From: Cherax quadricarinatus
Lineage: Eukaryota > Arthropoda > Malacostraca > Decapoda > Parastacidae
Length of the DNA: 64,000 nt
Reading direction: 5' to 3'
Assembly (NCBI RefSeq): GCF_038502225.1
Contig: NC_091374.1
Span: 7,187,038 to 7,251,037 of the forward strand
This document shows, piece by piece, positions 38,583-49,015 of the stretch. The first letter of the stretch is position 1. Every line of letters starts with the position of its first letter. The notes below the pieces were generated by a model that was not told the origin of the DNA, did no database searches, and saw nothing but the letters and a program-made list of their open reading frames with translations. The translations under genes were made by a program, and so were the position numbers.

Positions 38583-38904
38583 TTAAAACAGTCCTCGATG
38601 ATCTACTGACTTTAAGTAAGTTAGTTTATTCAGGTATACACAAATACAGTTACATAGAATTATCGTACATAGCAGCATATGTGTAGAGAACCTGGGATAA
38701 CCCAAAAAAGTCAGTGACTTATTTCCATTGGGGTCCTTTTACCTTATTATAATATAAAGGTTATAATATTTTCTTATTATTCTATAATGAAGATAACATC
38801 TTATTATCATACTAAAAAGACTATCTACTACACGAGGGTCATTAAGACTATCTACAATACGAGGGTCATTACTAGGAATAAGGTAAAATTTACACGCGTG
38901 TTAG
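38583..38904 (-). mobile_element. LINE-E 3' UTR with SINE-1-like module
   Basis: Non-coding 3' part of LINE-E. At 38693-38742 it contains GGGATAACCCAAAAAAGTCA and GTGACTTATTTCCATTGGGG, which match the body of SINE-1 (26655-26710 and 46280-46335 in window orientation). 38586-38615 is a further short SINE-1-like piece (CAGTCCTCGATGATCTACTG) joined at the end. Confidence 0.7.
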
Positions 38905-39225
38905 CTAAAAAAATAAAAAATCATTCCCCTCCCTTTCTGTAGCTACATTCATCAGACACCTTTTGGCACTCTTCTTGAACTGGCTCATGCTATGACTGGC
39001 TTTGACATGTGCGGGTAGTCTGTTCCATTCCTTTATTGCTGTACAATAAAAGGTGTTTGAAGCCTGGCCACTGACTGTGGGTACTACAAAGTTGTGCTCT
39101 CTTCCCCTTGTACTATGATTGCTTTGGTTCCCAACCTTGACAAAATTAACAGCAAGATATTCTGGACACTGTTTGTGAGCAGTTTTATAAACATGATTTA
39201 GCTTCAGTTTATTAATCTTATTTAT
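38905..39225 (-). pseudogene. LINE-E ORF2 C-terminal fragment
   Basis: The minus-strand frame encodes HKQCPEYLAVNFVKVG, STRGREHNFVVPTVSG and TAIKEWNRLPAHVKA, ending at a TAG at 38905-38907. The pattern REHNF-VP ... KEWNxLP is the typical C-terminus of Jockey/CR1-group ORF2 proteins. The 5' part is missing (truncation near 39225, at a short AATCTTATTT duplication). No stop in the remaining ~100 codons. Confidence 0.8.
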
Positions 39226-39754
39226 TAATCTTATTGCTAGTATTGAGGCTTAGCTTAATAGAAAGTGGGAATAGAAAACGCTATATCGGTGTTAAATTTG
39301 AACATAAACTCAAATACACAGAACTATATGAATATCTCTGTACATAAACACCGAGCGGTGCGTATCTGTGTATATTTATTTATTTATTTTTATTTATTTA
39401 TTTATTTATTTATTTACAATTTGAGCATACATACAGAGGTACAAAAAAAATACAGATAATAGCAGCATGCCAAAGCCACTTATACTATGCATAGCATTTC
39501 GGGCTGGCTTAAAATTAACTAAGCAATGATGAAAACAGTGATAATACATTATTGTAAACAGATAACTATAAAGCACAAATGAGTATTACAAAGACAGGTC
39601 ATATGGTTGCATGCATTGTTGTACATTCAGCCGTATAGAGTATTCTGTTAGGTAGTGTATTTAAAAAATAATAAAGTTAGATTGGGTTTTAGGTTTAACA
39701 TTTTTGTGATATAATTGTGAGAAACATTTAAGATATACAATTTATAAGGTTCAG

Positions 39755-41443
39755 TTATTCAGTATTTATTTGGTTTTGGGTGAGTAAGTGATCTTTGAGA
39801 AGAGACTTGAATTTATAAACAGGTAGTGTTTCTTTTATAATTACAGGTAATGAATTCCAGATTTTAGGGCCTTTTATGTGCATTGAGTTTTTGCATAGTG
39901 TGAGATGGACACGAGGAACATCAAAGAGTGATCTGTGCCTTGTGTTATGGTCATGTGTTCTGTTGAGGTTGGCAAGGAGATGTTTGAGGGGAGGGTTAAT
40001 ATCAGAGTTAAGTGTTCTATGTATGTAATAGGTGCAGTAATAAGTATGGATGTTTTGTATGGTGAGTAGGTTTAGTGTATTGAATATTGGTGGAGTGTGC
40101 TGCCTGTAGTGAGAATTTGTTATCATTCTAACTGCAGCCTTTTGTTGGGTAATTAGTGGTCTGAGATGGTTAATTGTTGTTGAGCCCCATGCACAAATTC
40201 CATAGGTGAGATAGGGGTAAATAAGAGAGTGATATAGGGCCAGGAGGGCTGACTGTGGAACATAATACCGTATCTTCGATAGTATGCCTACAGTCTTGGA
40301 AATTTTCTTAGAAATTTGTTGTATATGTGTATGAAATTTGAGTCTATTATCAAGGTGGATTCCTAAGAATTTTCCCTCTGTTAGCTTTGTGATAGGTGAT
40401 CCGTTTATCATTATGTTAAGAGGGACATCTGTAGCTCTGCTACCAAACTGAATGAAGTAGGTTTTGTCAATGTTTAGTGTAAGTTTGTTAGTCCTCATCC
40501 AGGTAGATATTTTCTGTAATTCGGTATTTACAGTATTGGCTAGCGTGACTGGGCTCGGGTGAGAGAAGACGTATGTAGTGTCATCTGCAAATAGTGTGGG
40601 TTTGAGTAATTGCGAAGCATTTGGAAGGTCATTTATGTATAGGAGAAAGAGAAGAGGGCCAAGGACACTTCCCTGTGGGACACCAACTTTAATTGGTTGC
40701 GCTGAAGAGTTTGCCCCATTTGCGTACACATATTGGCTTCTGTTGCTGAGGTATGACTTGAGGTAGTTGAGGGAGTGCCCTCTTATACCATAGTGTGACA
40801 ATTTTACGTGGAGCAAGTCATGGTCAACTGTATCAAAAGCTTTACGTAAGTCAATGAAGATCCCCAGTGGGACTTCTTTTTTCTCTATTGCAGTGTATAT
40901 ATGTTCTAGCATGTGTATAATAGCATCATTAGTATTTTTATTAGGCCTGAATCCAAATTGGCAGGGGTTGAGTATGTTTTGGGAGATAAGGTAGGAGTAG
41001 ATTCGTTTATGAATTAATTTTTCGAAGATTTTTGAGAGAGGGTGTAAGTTGGATATTGGCCTATAGTTATTCAACTCTGTTTGGTCTCCTCCTTTGTGGA
41101 TCGGGGTGACCCTTGCTATTTTGAGTACTGTAGGGAAGGTGGAGGATTCTATGGATTTGTTAAAGAGTGTTGCAATGATTGGTGATAGCACTTGTGACAG
41201 TTTTTTGTATATAAAGGGTGGTAAGGTATTTAAATCTCCTGCCTTGTTTTTTAGTGCGTTGATAATAAGGGAGACTTCGTATGGGTTAGTCGGAGCTAGG
41301 AACAGTGTGTTCGGGTAGTTGCCGGTGAGGTAGTCATTTGGTGGGGTATCTGAGCTTGGGATTTTATTGGCAAGGTTTTGTCCTATAGTGGAGAAGAAAT
41401 CATTGAGTGTTTGCTGTTTCTGTTGGTGGGAGTTGGGGTTCAT
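39755..41443 (-). CDS. LINE-D ORF2, reverse transcriptase part
   Basis: 562 codons. RT blocks: HKGGDQTELNNYRPISNLHP, QFGFRPNKNTNDAI, FIDLRKAFDTVDHD, VGVPQGSVLGPLLF and FADDTTYVF, then KLTLNIDKTYFIQFG and the C-terminal GPKIWNSLPVIIKE. All catalytic residues (FADD) are present. The ATG at 41443 is not the natural start: the frame continues the one at 41400-41732 across a single extra C in the CCCC run at 41445 (plus strand GGGG). Related clades are L2, Daphne and CR1; I cannot separate them by eye. Confidence 0.85.
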   Translation of the reverse strand: MNPNSHQQKQQTLNDFFSTIGQNLANKIPSSDTPPNDYLTGNYPNTLFLAPTNPYEVSLIINALKNKAGDLNTLPPFIYKKLSQVLSPIIATLFNKSIESSTFPTVLKIARVTPIHKGGDQTELNNYRPISNLHPLSKIFEKLIHKRIYSYLISQNILNPCQFGFRPNKNTNDAIIHMLEHIYTAIEKKEVPLGIFIDLRKAFDTVDHDLLHVKLSHYGIRGHSLNYLKSYLSNRSQYVYANGANSSAQPIKVGVPQGSVLGPLLFLLYINDLPNASQLLKPTLFADDTTYVFSHPSPVTLANTVNTELQKISTWMRTNKLTLNIDKTYFIQFGSRATDVPLNIMINGSPITKLTEGKFLGIHLDNRLKFHTHIQQISKKISKTVGILSKIRYYVPQSALLALYHSLIYPYLTYGICAWGSTTINHLRPLITQQKAAVRMITNSHYRQHTPPIFNTLNLLTIQNIHTYYCTYYIHRTLNSDINPPLKHLLANLNRTHDHNTRHRSLFDVPRVHLTLCKNSMHIKGPKIWNSLPVIIKETLPVYKFKSLLKDHLLTQNQINTE

Positions 41444-41732
41444 CTGATTTTGCTAATTTTATTTCGCTATTTCGTGATATCTTTTTTGTTCCCAGAATTT
41501 CTGATAGGGTTTTCCAGGTCTTTTTTATATCACCTCGTAAGTTGGATAATCTGTTCTCATAATACAATTTTTTTGCCCTTCTTATCAGGCTGGTTAGGAT
41601 TGACGAGTAACGTTTTGTTTGGTCTCTGGTTATGTGACCCATTCTGTACTGTTTTTCATATTGGTGTTTTGTATTTATGGATTTGAGAATGCTGGGTGTT
41701 AGCCAGGGACTGTTCAGTCTCTTAGCTGTCAT
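41400..41732 (-). pseudogene. LINE-D ORF2, linker between endonuclease and RT (shifted frame)
   Basis: 110 codons (RLNSPWLTPSILKSINTKHQ, KTWKTLSEILG). This linker type, with its W-x-T block, precedes the RT in Jockey/CR1-group ORF2. It is in a different frame from both neighbours: one base seems missing in an A-run at about 41739-41744 before it, and one extra in a C-run after it. Each break is a one-base homopolymer change. Confidence 0.75.
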
Positions 41733-42706
41733 CTGTTTAGTTTTTTAGGGCAGTGCTTGTTATAGAGGTATTGGGTCTTTTTTAGAAAATTATTAATACA
41801 TACGTCAATATCTGTATAGATTTCTAGCTCAGTGTGCCAATCTATGTTTGCTACTGCTGTTGTGAAGTTATTAATGGCTGCCTCATTGTGAAGTCTGAAG
41901 GTGACTTTAGTAGTGTCTTGGGGTAGTTTACCAAGAGTTGTTATGAGGAAAGTAGGGTAGTGGTCTGTGGTATTATCTGTAATTATGCCTGATTTTAAAG
42001 GGGATATGGTGTTGGTCCAGATGTGGTCAAGTAGGGAAACACTAGTCTCTGTAACTCTTGTAGGTTTTGTTACTGTTGGTAGTAACATACAGTTACTCAT
42101 TGTGTTTGTGAATTCATTAACGTGTGGGTCCTGGTCTTGCAGGAGATTTATATTGAAGTCACCTGAGAGTAGTAAGTGATCTTTGTTCATGCGTGCATCA
42201 GTTATCATACTTCCTAGGTTTTGACTAAATTGGCTAATGTTTGACTGTGGAACTCTGTAGATGTTTATCAATGTGAGAGGTTTTTGTAGGTATTTGGATT
42301 TGAATTTAGCTATTATATATTCCCCATGTTCATCCCTTGTGCAAGTATTAGTGATACATTCTAGTTGGTCTGAGTAGTATATGGCTGTGCCACCCCCTTG
42401 TTGGTCTGGCCTACAGTTGTGTATGGCTGTGTAACCAGGAATGGCATAGACATCTGTACTATCAGGCTTTAGCCAGGTTTCAGTTAGTGTAATGATGGAC
42501 ATATTGGTATGTAAGGAATTTAGTAATGCTATGAGGTCATCGTAATGCTTGCTTAAAGATCTGATATTGTAGTTAAAGATAGTTATGTTGTTGTTGGCAC
42601 TGAGAAGTGCCTTTGATTGTTCTGCAGTGTAGTAATTACAGTAACTGTTTGATTCATTTAAGTCATTAAATAAGAGGTTGGTATCAGGATCAATGCTTGT
42701 AATCAT
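41729..42706 (-). CDS. LINE-D ORF2, endonuclease part
   Basis: 325 codons. APE-type endonuclease: NYNIRSLSKHYDDL, LTETWLKPDS (catalytic Glu), GGGTAIYYSD, NIYRVPQ, SGDFNINLL and TDHYPTFL (SDH-equivalent block TDHY). Ends at a frameshift after CPKK. The start ATG at 42706 is the first of the frame. Confidence 0.85.
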   Translation of the reverse strand: MITSIDPDTNLLFNDLNESNSYCNYYTAEQSKALLSANNNITIFNYNIRSLSKHYDDLIALLNSLHTNMSIITLTETWLKPDSTDVYAIPGYTAIHNCRPDQQGGGTAIYYSDQLECITNTCTRDEHGEYIIAKFKSKYLQKPLTLINIYRVPQSNISQFSQNLGSMITDARMNKDHLLLSGDFNINLLQDQDPHVNEFTNTMSNCMLLPTVTKPTRVTETSVSLLDHIWTNTISPLKSGIITDNTTDHYPTFLITTLGKLPQDTTKVTFRLHNEAAINNFTTAVANIDWHTELEIYTDIDVCINNFLKKTQYLYNKHCPKKLNR

Positions 42707-44065
42707 AAGATTTGTAGTGAATCTATAGTTAGAATTAAGTATAAAACAAAGTAAATAGTCTTAAGCTAAAAAATAGCACCTGAATTATTTAACAAATGTA
42801 AAATAATGAGCTAAGGTAGTTTTTTTAAGCTAAAATAAAGGAGACAATATAAAAGGGAATAATACAAATAAAGTGATGATCAAATAATGGAGCTTGGGAA
42901 TATGATAGTAGGTAGTACTATAAAGGTAATTTTTTAAAGTTAGAATTATAGTATAAAATTATAATATAAAAGGGACTAATATAGGTTGTGGTGAACAATA
43001 AAGTGGTAATCAAATAAATGAGCTTTGGAATATAATGGCAAAATTGTGAACTTATTCTACTTTAGCACCTGAGAATAGCACCTTGATTATTTTAACAATT
43101 GTGAATATATAAACTAGGGTAGTTATATAAAGCTAAAATAAAGGAGAAAATATATAAGGGACTAAAATTAAGTAATGGTAAACAAAGTTAAATGGACAGA
43201 TGGTAGGAATTATAATATAAACTTATAATATAAAAATACAATTTGAAATGGTACTTGCAATTGCACTAGAGTCTGGTATAGGTTGTTGACAAGATCAAGA
43301 TTATAACTAGATTTAAATTGACAAAATAAAATTCACAATTAAAGTACCAAAAGAATAATAGTAAAAAAATAACAATGGTAATGTCTTGGTTATAATATGA
43401 TAGTAAGATGGTAGACAGGTACCCAGGTACACAGGTACACAGGTACAAAGGATAATATAAAGGTTGGGGTTGAATATACAAACTTGAAAATTTGGCAACA
43501 AAAATGTTATGGGAAGTATAAGATAATGTTTAATGTACAAAAGTAAAATTGACTGGTAGTAAATATGGCGTTTAATAAAATTTTAGTAAGTAATAATGAT
43601 TACAAAAAAGTGAAAAAGTAATGTTTATTTCATTCAATATTGCACTGGTAGTTATACTTGGTTATATGGCAGTACAAGGTAATTAAGAGTAATCTAAGAT
43701 AGTAAATGTGGTATTAAAACAGGTAAAGGTAATTAGACAAGTAATGATTATTAAATGTCAAAAATGTTAAGAGTAAATTGAAATTTTAGTAAAAATGATA
43801 ATTATTAATTTTAGTAAGTAATATCAATTGATAGTATTTAAAAAAAATATGAGGTAGTAATATGGACAGAGAAAGTATCAATTCAGCTAATGCTTAAGCA
43901 AACAATAGTAAATAACAAAATCACATAAGGTGACTTATGCTTACTAGTAAAATCACAAAATGAGGTAGTTGATTATTTAATTACTAAGAGATTGCACAAT
44001 GAAATTTGAACAATAATGGAGCAAAACATACACTACACTACGTAGGCTTTTAAGTTGGACATTGA
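42707..44065 (-). other. LINE-D spacer between ORF1 and ORF2, AT-rich, internally repeated
   Basis: About 1.36 kb, unusually long for the gap between LINE ORFs. AAGCTAAAATAAAGGAGA, TAGCACCTGA-ATTATTT and ATAAAAGGGA-TAAT blocks recur near 42775-42900, 42955-43030 and 43065-43200, so an older duplication is present. No coding signal. Confidence 0.6.
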
Positions 44066-44630
44066 TTAGTTATTCTCTGTAAGATTAGTATCCCTGAGAA
44101 ATCGTGATAGATCATTCTCGTTCGTGATTGTGTACAGTTGACCTACATTTGTTTTCCTAACAAGAATTTTCCCATCCCGTGTGAAGCATTGGTGTATTGT
44201 GTCGTTATTCTCCCGCTTAAGTTTTCTGACTCTATACAGGAGGTTCTGACGTTTTTTGGTAAGACACTCGTTTATGTATACCTCTTTCTTTACTTTAATA
44301 GATGCAATAATTAAGTCTTTTTTCCTGTCATGTGAGTGGAATCTAAGCATAACACTTTTTCTACCATGGGATCCTAGTAACCTTGCTTCTTTTATTTCAG
44401 ACTCTGGTACAATAACACTTGTTTGGTCCTTTATGATCTGCAGAGTAATTTCTTTACTGTTTGTTTGGTTCATATCACTGGGAAAAAGTGGACTGTTAAC
44501 TATTACTGCGTCCGATAGTTTATCTTGTTCAGTTTTATCTTCTTGGAGAGCAAAGTAGTCACTGAACTGGTTATCTAAGTTGTTCTTCCAGTCTTTTACT
44601 GCTTCTTCAACCTTTGTACACCAAGAGATA
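44066..44630 (-). CDS. LINE-D ORF1 fragment (nucleic-acid-binding ORF1 type)
   Basis: About 185 codons. The C-terminal half (RKSVMLRFHSHDRKKDLIIA, VYINECLTKKRQNLLYRVRK, HQCFTRDGKILVRK) matches the domain found in many LINE ORF1 proteins and in baculovirus FP proteins: a beta-rich segment, then VYINExL and W/C-x-R-DGKI-VRK. The usual coiled-coil N-terminus is reduced to a charged segment (KVEEAVKDWKNNLDNQFSDY) that joins unrelated DR2-like sequence at about 44630, so the copy seems 5'-truncated. The ATG at 44662 lies outside the element. Confidence 0.7.
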
Positions 44631-44830
44631 GCTATGTATATACACCGAAAAGAGAGTAGCAATGTTTATACATCGAGGAGAAGAGTAGCTATGTATATAC
44701 ACCGAGAAGAGAGTAGCTGTGTATATATACACGGAGACGTATATCTTCCAGAGTATATATACAGAATGGTGTATCATTATAGGTACTAGAGGCATATATC
44801 GCTCAGTATATATACATAGCGATGACCAAC
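44631..44830. repeat. DR2-type palindromic array
   Basis: GCTATGTATATACACCGAAA, then GAGAGTAG recurs three to four times, followed by GTATATATACA blocks. It is the flank of LINE-D. Confidence 0.65.
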
Positions 44831-46044
44831 ATGCGGTTACGTTTTAACTAACTTCTAAATAAGACAAATACATTGTTTTAGACAAGCTCTGCCGGGAAGT
44901 ATATTACGTTATTTTATATTTCGGAGATGCATCTTTTTGTTTTATTTATATAACATATCCTCTAACTTTTTAACGGATAGCTGGAAAAATGTACGTTCTA
45001 AATATTACGATACACTACGCTGCGAGATGTAAGCACTCTGTTGTTGAATATTACCGAAGGGGCACGGTACCTTAAATGATTACTTGAATTTTTCCTTCGT
45101 ACTAGTTTTTTGTTTATATCTTGAAGTCCTCCTCCGATCAGCTTCAAAAATTCTAACCTGGTGCACTGTAACTGGGGTAAAGTTTGTATAGCTTTTGGCT
45201 ACATGATATATATCGACCATTCCCGGTTATGGTTACAGTGCATGAACTTGAGAAAGCCTGTACTGATCAGCTTCAAACTCTCGATATTGGTATGTTGCAC
45301 TTAGAAGGTTTGGGTTGTCATTGGAGTGTGTAGGTTTCAGTTTGCTAATTCTGTTTTTAGAAAGATGCAGTACTTTAGTCAATGTTGAGTTTAGGGCCGT
45401 CACCGATTTCGGTGATTTGTTATATTTTACAGTGTACAATATTAAATGGGGTTTGCAGTGGAGATAGTTTTATTTTGTGCAAATTATTATAAAAGTTTTT
45501 ATTGAGTTTTTATTCTCCTGATTTATATTTAGTGGAGGAAAGTAAGTGAAACAAGACATGCTTTTCCCATAGAGTTTAGTGTACATCTATGGCGTCCAGA
45601 TTGTTTTAAGGATTTTTTGGGATTTTACACACACTATCTCCATTGTAAAGCCCACTTAATTGTATGTACTTCAAACTCTAACTCGAATATGAATATGACT
45701 TTTCCGAATAGCTTTAATCTGTCTTGACTAATGCATCTTTATGAAATGGATGGTACCTGTTAGAATCGTTGGATACCGAGCTAAGACTGGAGAATACCTG
45801 TTCGATTGACTTCAAACTTTCAGCAATAGTGAATGGACCTTACTCAAATTCGAGGAAAACTGAACAAGAATCGTACCAGAGGGTTCGTGAGAGCGAAACC
45901 TATGCTCTACCAATACAATATGGTTACTCTGGAAAGGAACAACCTTCATTAGGTAATGTTAACAGGTGCCAATGCTGTATCATGACTAATTAATAGATTC
46001 CGTGCACACACAACCTTGAGTTTAATTCCCGATATTTTTTTTTT
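44831..46044. other. Unassigned; recurring GATCAGCTTCAAA motif
   Basis: CCGATCAGCTTCAAAAATTC (45135), CTGATCAGCTTCAAACTCTC (45262) and CGATTGACTTCAAACTTTC (45804) suggest a decayed repeat with variable spacing. No gene seen. Confidence 0.45.
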
Positions 46045-46165
46045 CTGGACAGCGAGCTCGTTCTAGACAGCGAACTCATTTCGAACATCGATTTCGTTCT
46101 GGTCATCAATCTCGTTCTGGACAACGAGCTCATTCTGAACATCAACACTGTTCTGAACAGCACAT
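46045..46165. repeat. Degenerate ~21-bp tandem repeat
   Basis: GACAGCGAGCTCGTTCTAGA, GACAGCGAACTCATTTCGAA, CATCGATTTCGTTCTGGTCA and so on, about six diverged units. Confidence 0.75.
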
Positions 46166-46216
46166 CGTTTCTTTTTGAGCATCACTCTCGACATCTCTCA
46201 GCCTGCTTCTGATTAT

Positions 46217-46520
46217 AAGATAAGAGATAAGATAAGATTTCGTTCGGATTTTTAACCCCGGAGGGTTAGCCACCCAGGATAACCAAAGAAAGTCAGTGCG
46301 TCATCGAGGACTGTCTAACTTATTTCCATTGGGGTCCTTAATCTTGTCCCCCAGGATGCGACCCACACCAGTCGACTAACACCCAGGTACCTATTTGCTG
46401 CTAGGTGAACAGGACAACAGGTGTAAGGAAACGTGTCGAAATGTTTCCACCCGCCGGGAATCGAACCCGAGCCCTCCGTGTGCGAAGCGGGAGCTTTAGC
46501 CACCAGGCCACCGGGCCACC
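46217..46520 (-). mobile_element. tRNA-derived SINE-1, second minus-strand copy
   Basis: Almost identical to 26593-26882, including the B-box region GGGAATCGAACCCGAG (window orientation) and the tail TTTCGTTCGGATTTTTAACC. Probably a recent copy. Confidence 0.88.
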
Positions 46521-47249
46521 ATTTAATATATTTAATCGCAGTTGCTTGACGGATGTTTCTTGACGCAGGTCACCCGAGTTCATAACATGAGTGATCTGTG
46601 AACCTTTACACACCTTGGGCGCTTAAAGCAAAAAATGATATTTCGTAATTCATTTAACAATACCTCGTGACATCCCGGAAAGATGCAATCAGATTTTTTA
46701 ACTTATATGCCAGGTCCCATCAAAGCAGAGTGCCAAATGGAAGAAAACTGTAATTATCACTAATTTCCATCAGGTTGAATGGCCAGAGATAAGGTTGCAA
46801 TTAGCGGAAGGATGATCACTACACTAAATGCAATAATTAAAATGTCGTTGAAATCTAAGGACTCCGCCGATTTTATGCACCACAGGTGTACTTTATACTA
46901 GATCATCTTGAACAGGTAATCCAGTTAGGCATCTACAATGACATTTTATAACTCGTGTATAGTGTTTAGCGCCTCCTGGTGAAATATAATATAATCCAGA
47001 AGTACGGGAATATTATGGTACAGCGAAACACTGAAATATCCTATCCCATCTAAATCACTGTGGCTACTTTATGCCCCGGGCTGGCTAGCCAGAAACGATT
47101 AGAGATGTGTTGTATCTCAGGGATAAGATGTCTTTTAACCTCTACTTGACGTTTGTTGACTATTTTTAGGATATGAGAGAGTATATTTCCTAGACAGGTT
47201 GTTTTAAGAAAAGCTTGCTATGTTTCGTCATAGTAGCGGTAGTGCTGGA
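46521..47249. other. Unassigned sequence
   Basis: No feature supported. Confidence 0.5.
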
Positions 47250-47512
47250 CCGTGGGGTGTGGCGGGTGGGTGTGGGCGTGGTGTTGAGGTGTGGTGGGTG
47301 GGTGTGGGGCGTGGTGTTGAGGTGTGGTGGGTGGGTGTGGGCGTGGTGTTGAGGTGTGGGGCGTGGGGCTGTGGTGTGGTGGGTGGGTGTGGGGCGTGGT
47401 GTTGAGGTGTGGTGGGTGGGTGTGGGCCGTGTTGAGGTGTGGTGGGTGGGTGTGGGGCGTGGTGTTGAGGTGTGGTGGGTGGGTGTGGGGCGTGGTGTTG
47501 AGGTGTGGTGGG
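47250..47512. repeat. G-rich 33-bp minisatellite
   Basis: About eight units of GGTGGGTGTGGGGCGTGG plus TGTTGAGGTGTGGT. The plus strand is almost free of C and full of GGG/GGGG runs; the minus strand is the C-rich partner. ORFs in all frames are artefacts. Confidence 0.96.
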
Positions 47513-47914
47513 ACACTTCCCCTGCCTCACCCGGAGATCCTCAAAAACTAAGAGGGAGGGAGGAAGGTAGAACAAAAAACTGGTTGTGTAAGAGAAAATT
47601 CAAGTCATGATCACGCATTCTGTCTTTATTTGTTTCCCACACGTTTTCCTGTAATAATAACTATATTAATAATATAATAAAAATATACCTTTGTCTTAAA
47701 TAATTTGTGGCTTTCTTTAAGCACACACCAAGTTGTGTATATCTCACTGTTTAAAATGTTGAATTATACTTAAATATTTATGTGTTTAATTACCCTTGTG
47801 TAATTGATAGGTTTTACACCACATTAACAATAAACAACTTGAGTAAAAAATTTTCATTTTCTCTTGACAAATAAAATATCACTATCAACATTATACGTTA
47901 TTGTTGAAAATTGT
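47513..47914. other. AT-rich unassigned sequence
   Basis: A DR2-core-like TGATAGGTTTTACACCACAT at 47807. No gene seen. Confidence 0.5.
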
Positions 47915-48010
47915 AAGGTTCACAAGGTTTAAAGCCTATCGACACAAGGACACTTTAATCCCTAAAGCCAATATTGATCGAGGCAAATTCTGTGTTATAC
48001 GCTAAGAGTA
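47915..48010 (-). repeat. DR2 copy, inverted
   Basis: GGTTTAAAGCCTATCGACAC, AAGGACACTTTAATCCCTAA and GTTATACGCTAAGAGTAGAG follow inverted DR2 order. Confidence 0.6.
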
Positions 48011-48496
48011 GAGGAAGAAAATAATAAGCTCTTCTGTCTTGCATATTTTTTTGTACAAGGGATTAAAAAGTAGATGCAAAATTGAATAGCATGTACATGA
48101 AGACTCTTTTTCCAGGTGTTTTTCAGTTTTGGATGTGCTTTTTCAATCGCATTTTCAAAATATTGATCTTATAGAAGAGATTTATGAGATTACAGCAGTT
48201 GCAACTACTGTTGCCTCCGCCCTCGCACTGGACGCAATATACCTGGAGGGTATCTGCCTTTTATATAGACTGCTACTCAGGTCCGCATAGTGACGCACCC
48301 AGCCAGAGCTGGGAGCTCAAGGAGCCTTGCCACTTTCTCTCCAGCCTTCCTTGGGGCGGGCTCTTCCCTTCCCCGTTTTTGTATCGTACCTTATTGTCTG
48401 CCATTACCCAGGAGCTGTGCGAGTTTTACGGGTTTAGCGCTTCCCCATGAATGGAATGTTGAGGCAATGATTATTTTGCTTGTAATGCATTCACGT
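48011..48496. other. Unassigned sequence
   Basis: ACGGGTTTAGCGCTTCCCCA at 48429 is the recurring end motif of DR1/DR2. No gene seen. Confidence 0.5.
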
Positions 48497-48690
48497 GATG
48501 ACCAGTTAGGCTGCAGTTGATGACCAGTTAGGCTGCAGCTGATGCCCAACTAGACTGCAGCTGATGACCAGTTAGGCTGCAACGGATGACCAACTAAGTT
48601 GCAACTCATGGCCAACTAGACAGCAGCTATGACCAGCTAGGCAGTAGCTAGGACCAACTAGGCAGCAACTATGACCAGTTAGGCTGCAGC
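48497..48690. repeat. 22-bp minisatellite, diverged
   Basis: About nine units of GATGACCAGTTAGGCTGCAG plus CT, drifting to 21-bp units at the right. Confidence 0.9.
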
Positions 48691-48779
48691 TCTCGAGTAA
48701 GTTAACCAGCTGTCTACTCCTTGATGGTAATTACGGCATAATTTGACTATGAATGGCCTGGAGAACCCTACTTCTGATA

Positions 48780-49015
48780 ATTTAAGCTATGGTATACAGA
48801 ACCGGTAAGCCAAAGGTTGCTGAACCACTGGTAGAAAGCGCCGGAAAGGTTAGTGATTGGCCTAATCACTTGATATCCCAAATCAGTAAGCTAGCGATTA
48901 CGTAATATTAATACTCAAAACCAGTATGCCAGCGATTAGTTTATCACACACAACCAATAAGCTGGCAGTTAATCACTTGTACCTAACACGAGTAAGCCGG
49001 CGGTTGCTTAAGTGA
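48780..49015. repeat. Degenerate ~50-bp tandem repeat
   Basis: Five diverged units sharing (A/C)CAGTAAGC(C/T)(A/G)GCGATTA, at about 48801, 48884, 48929, 48957 and 48989, some followed by AATCACTTG. Confidence 0.65.

Larger units (their letters stand above)
39372..44630 (-). mobile_element. LINE-D: nearly full-length L2/CR1-like retrotransposon
   Basis: Minus-strand element: ORF1 (44066 upward), a long AT-rich spacer, ORF2 in three overlapping frames (42706 to 39755), 3' UTR and an (AAATA)n-type tail at 39372-39417. TGTATAT occurs just outside both ends (about 39366 and 44635) and may be a target duplication. Both flanks look like DR2 sequence, so it may have inserted into a DR2 copy. ORF1 seems 5'-truncated. 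Confidence 0.8.

Noticed and set aside
44066..44662. Baculovirus-type FP gene or endogenous virus
   Set aside because: The FP-like domain is also common in LINE ORF1 proteins, and LINE-D ORF2 lies downstream on the same strand, so a retrotransposon explains it.
47190..47610. Overlapping ORFs rich in histidine, threonine and proline, or in glycine, valine and tryptophan
   Set aside because: Products of the 33-bp G-rich minisatellite.
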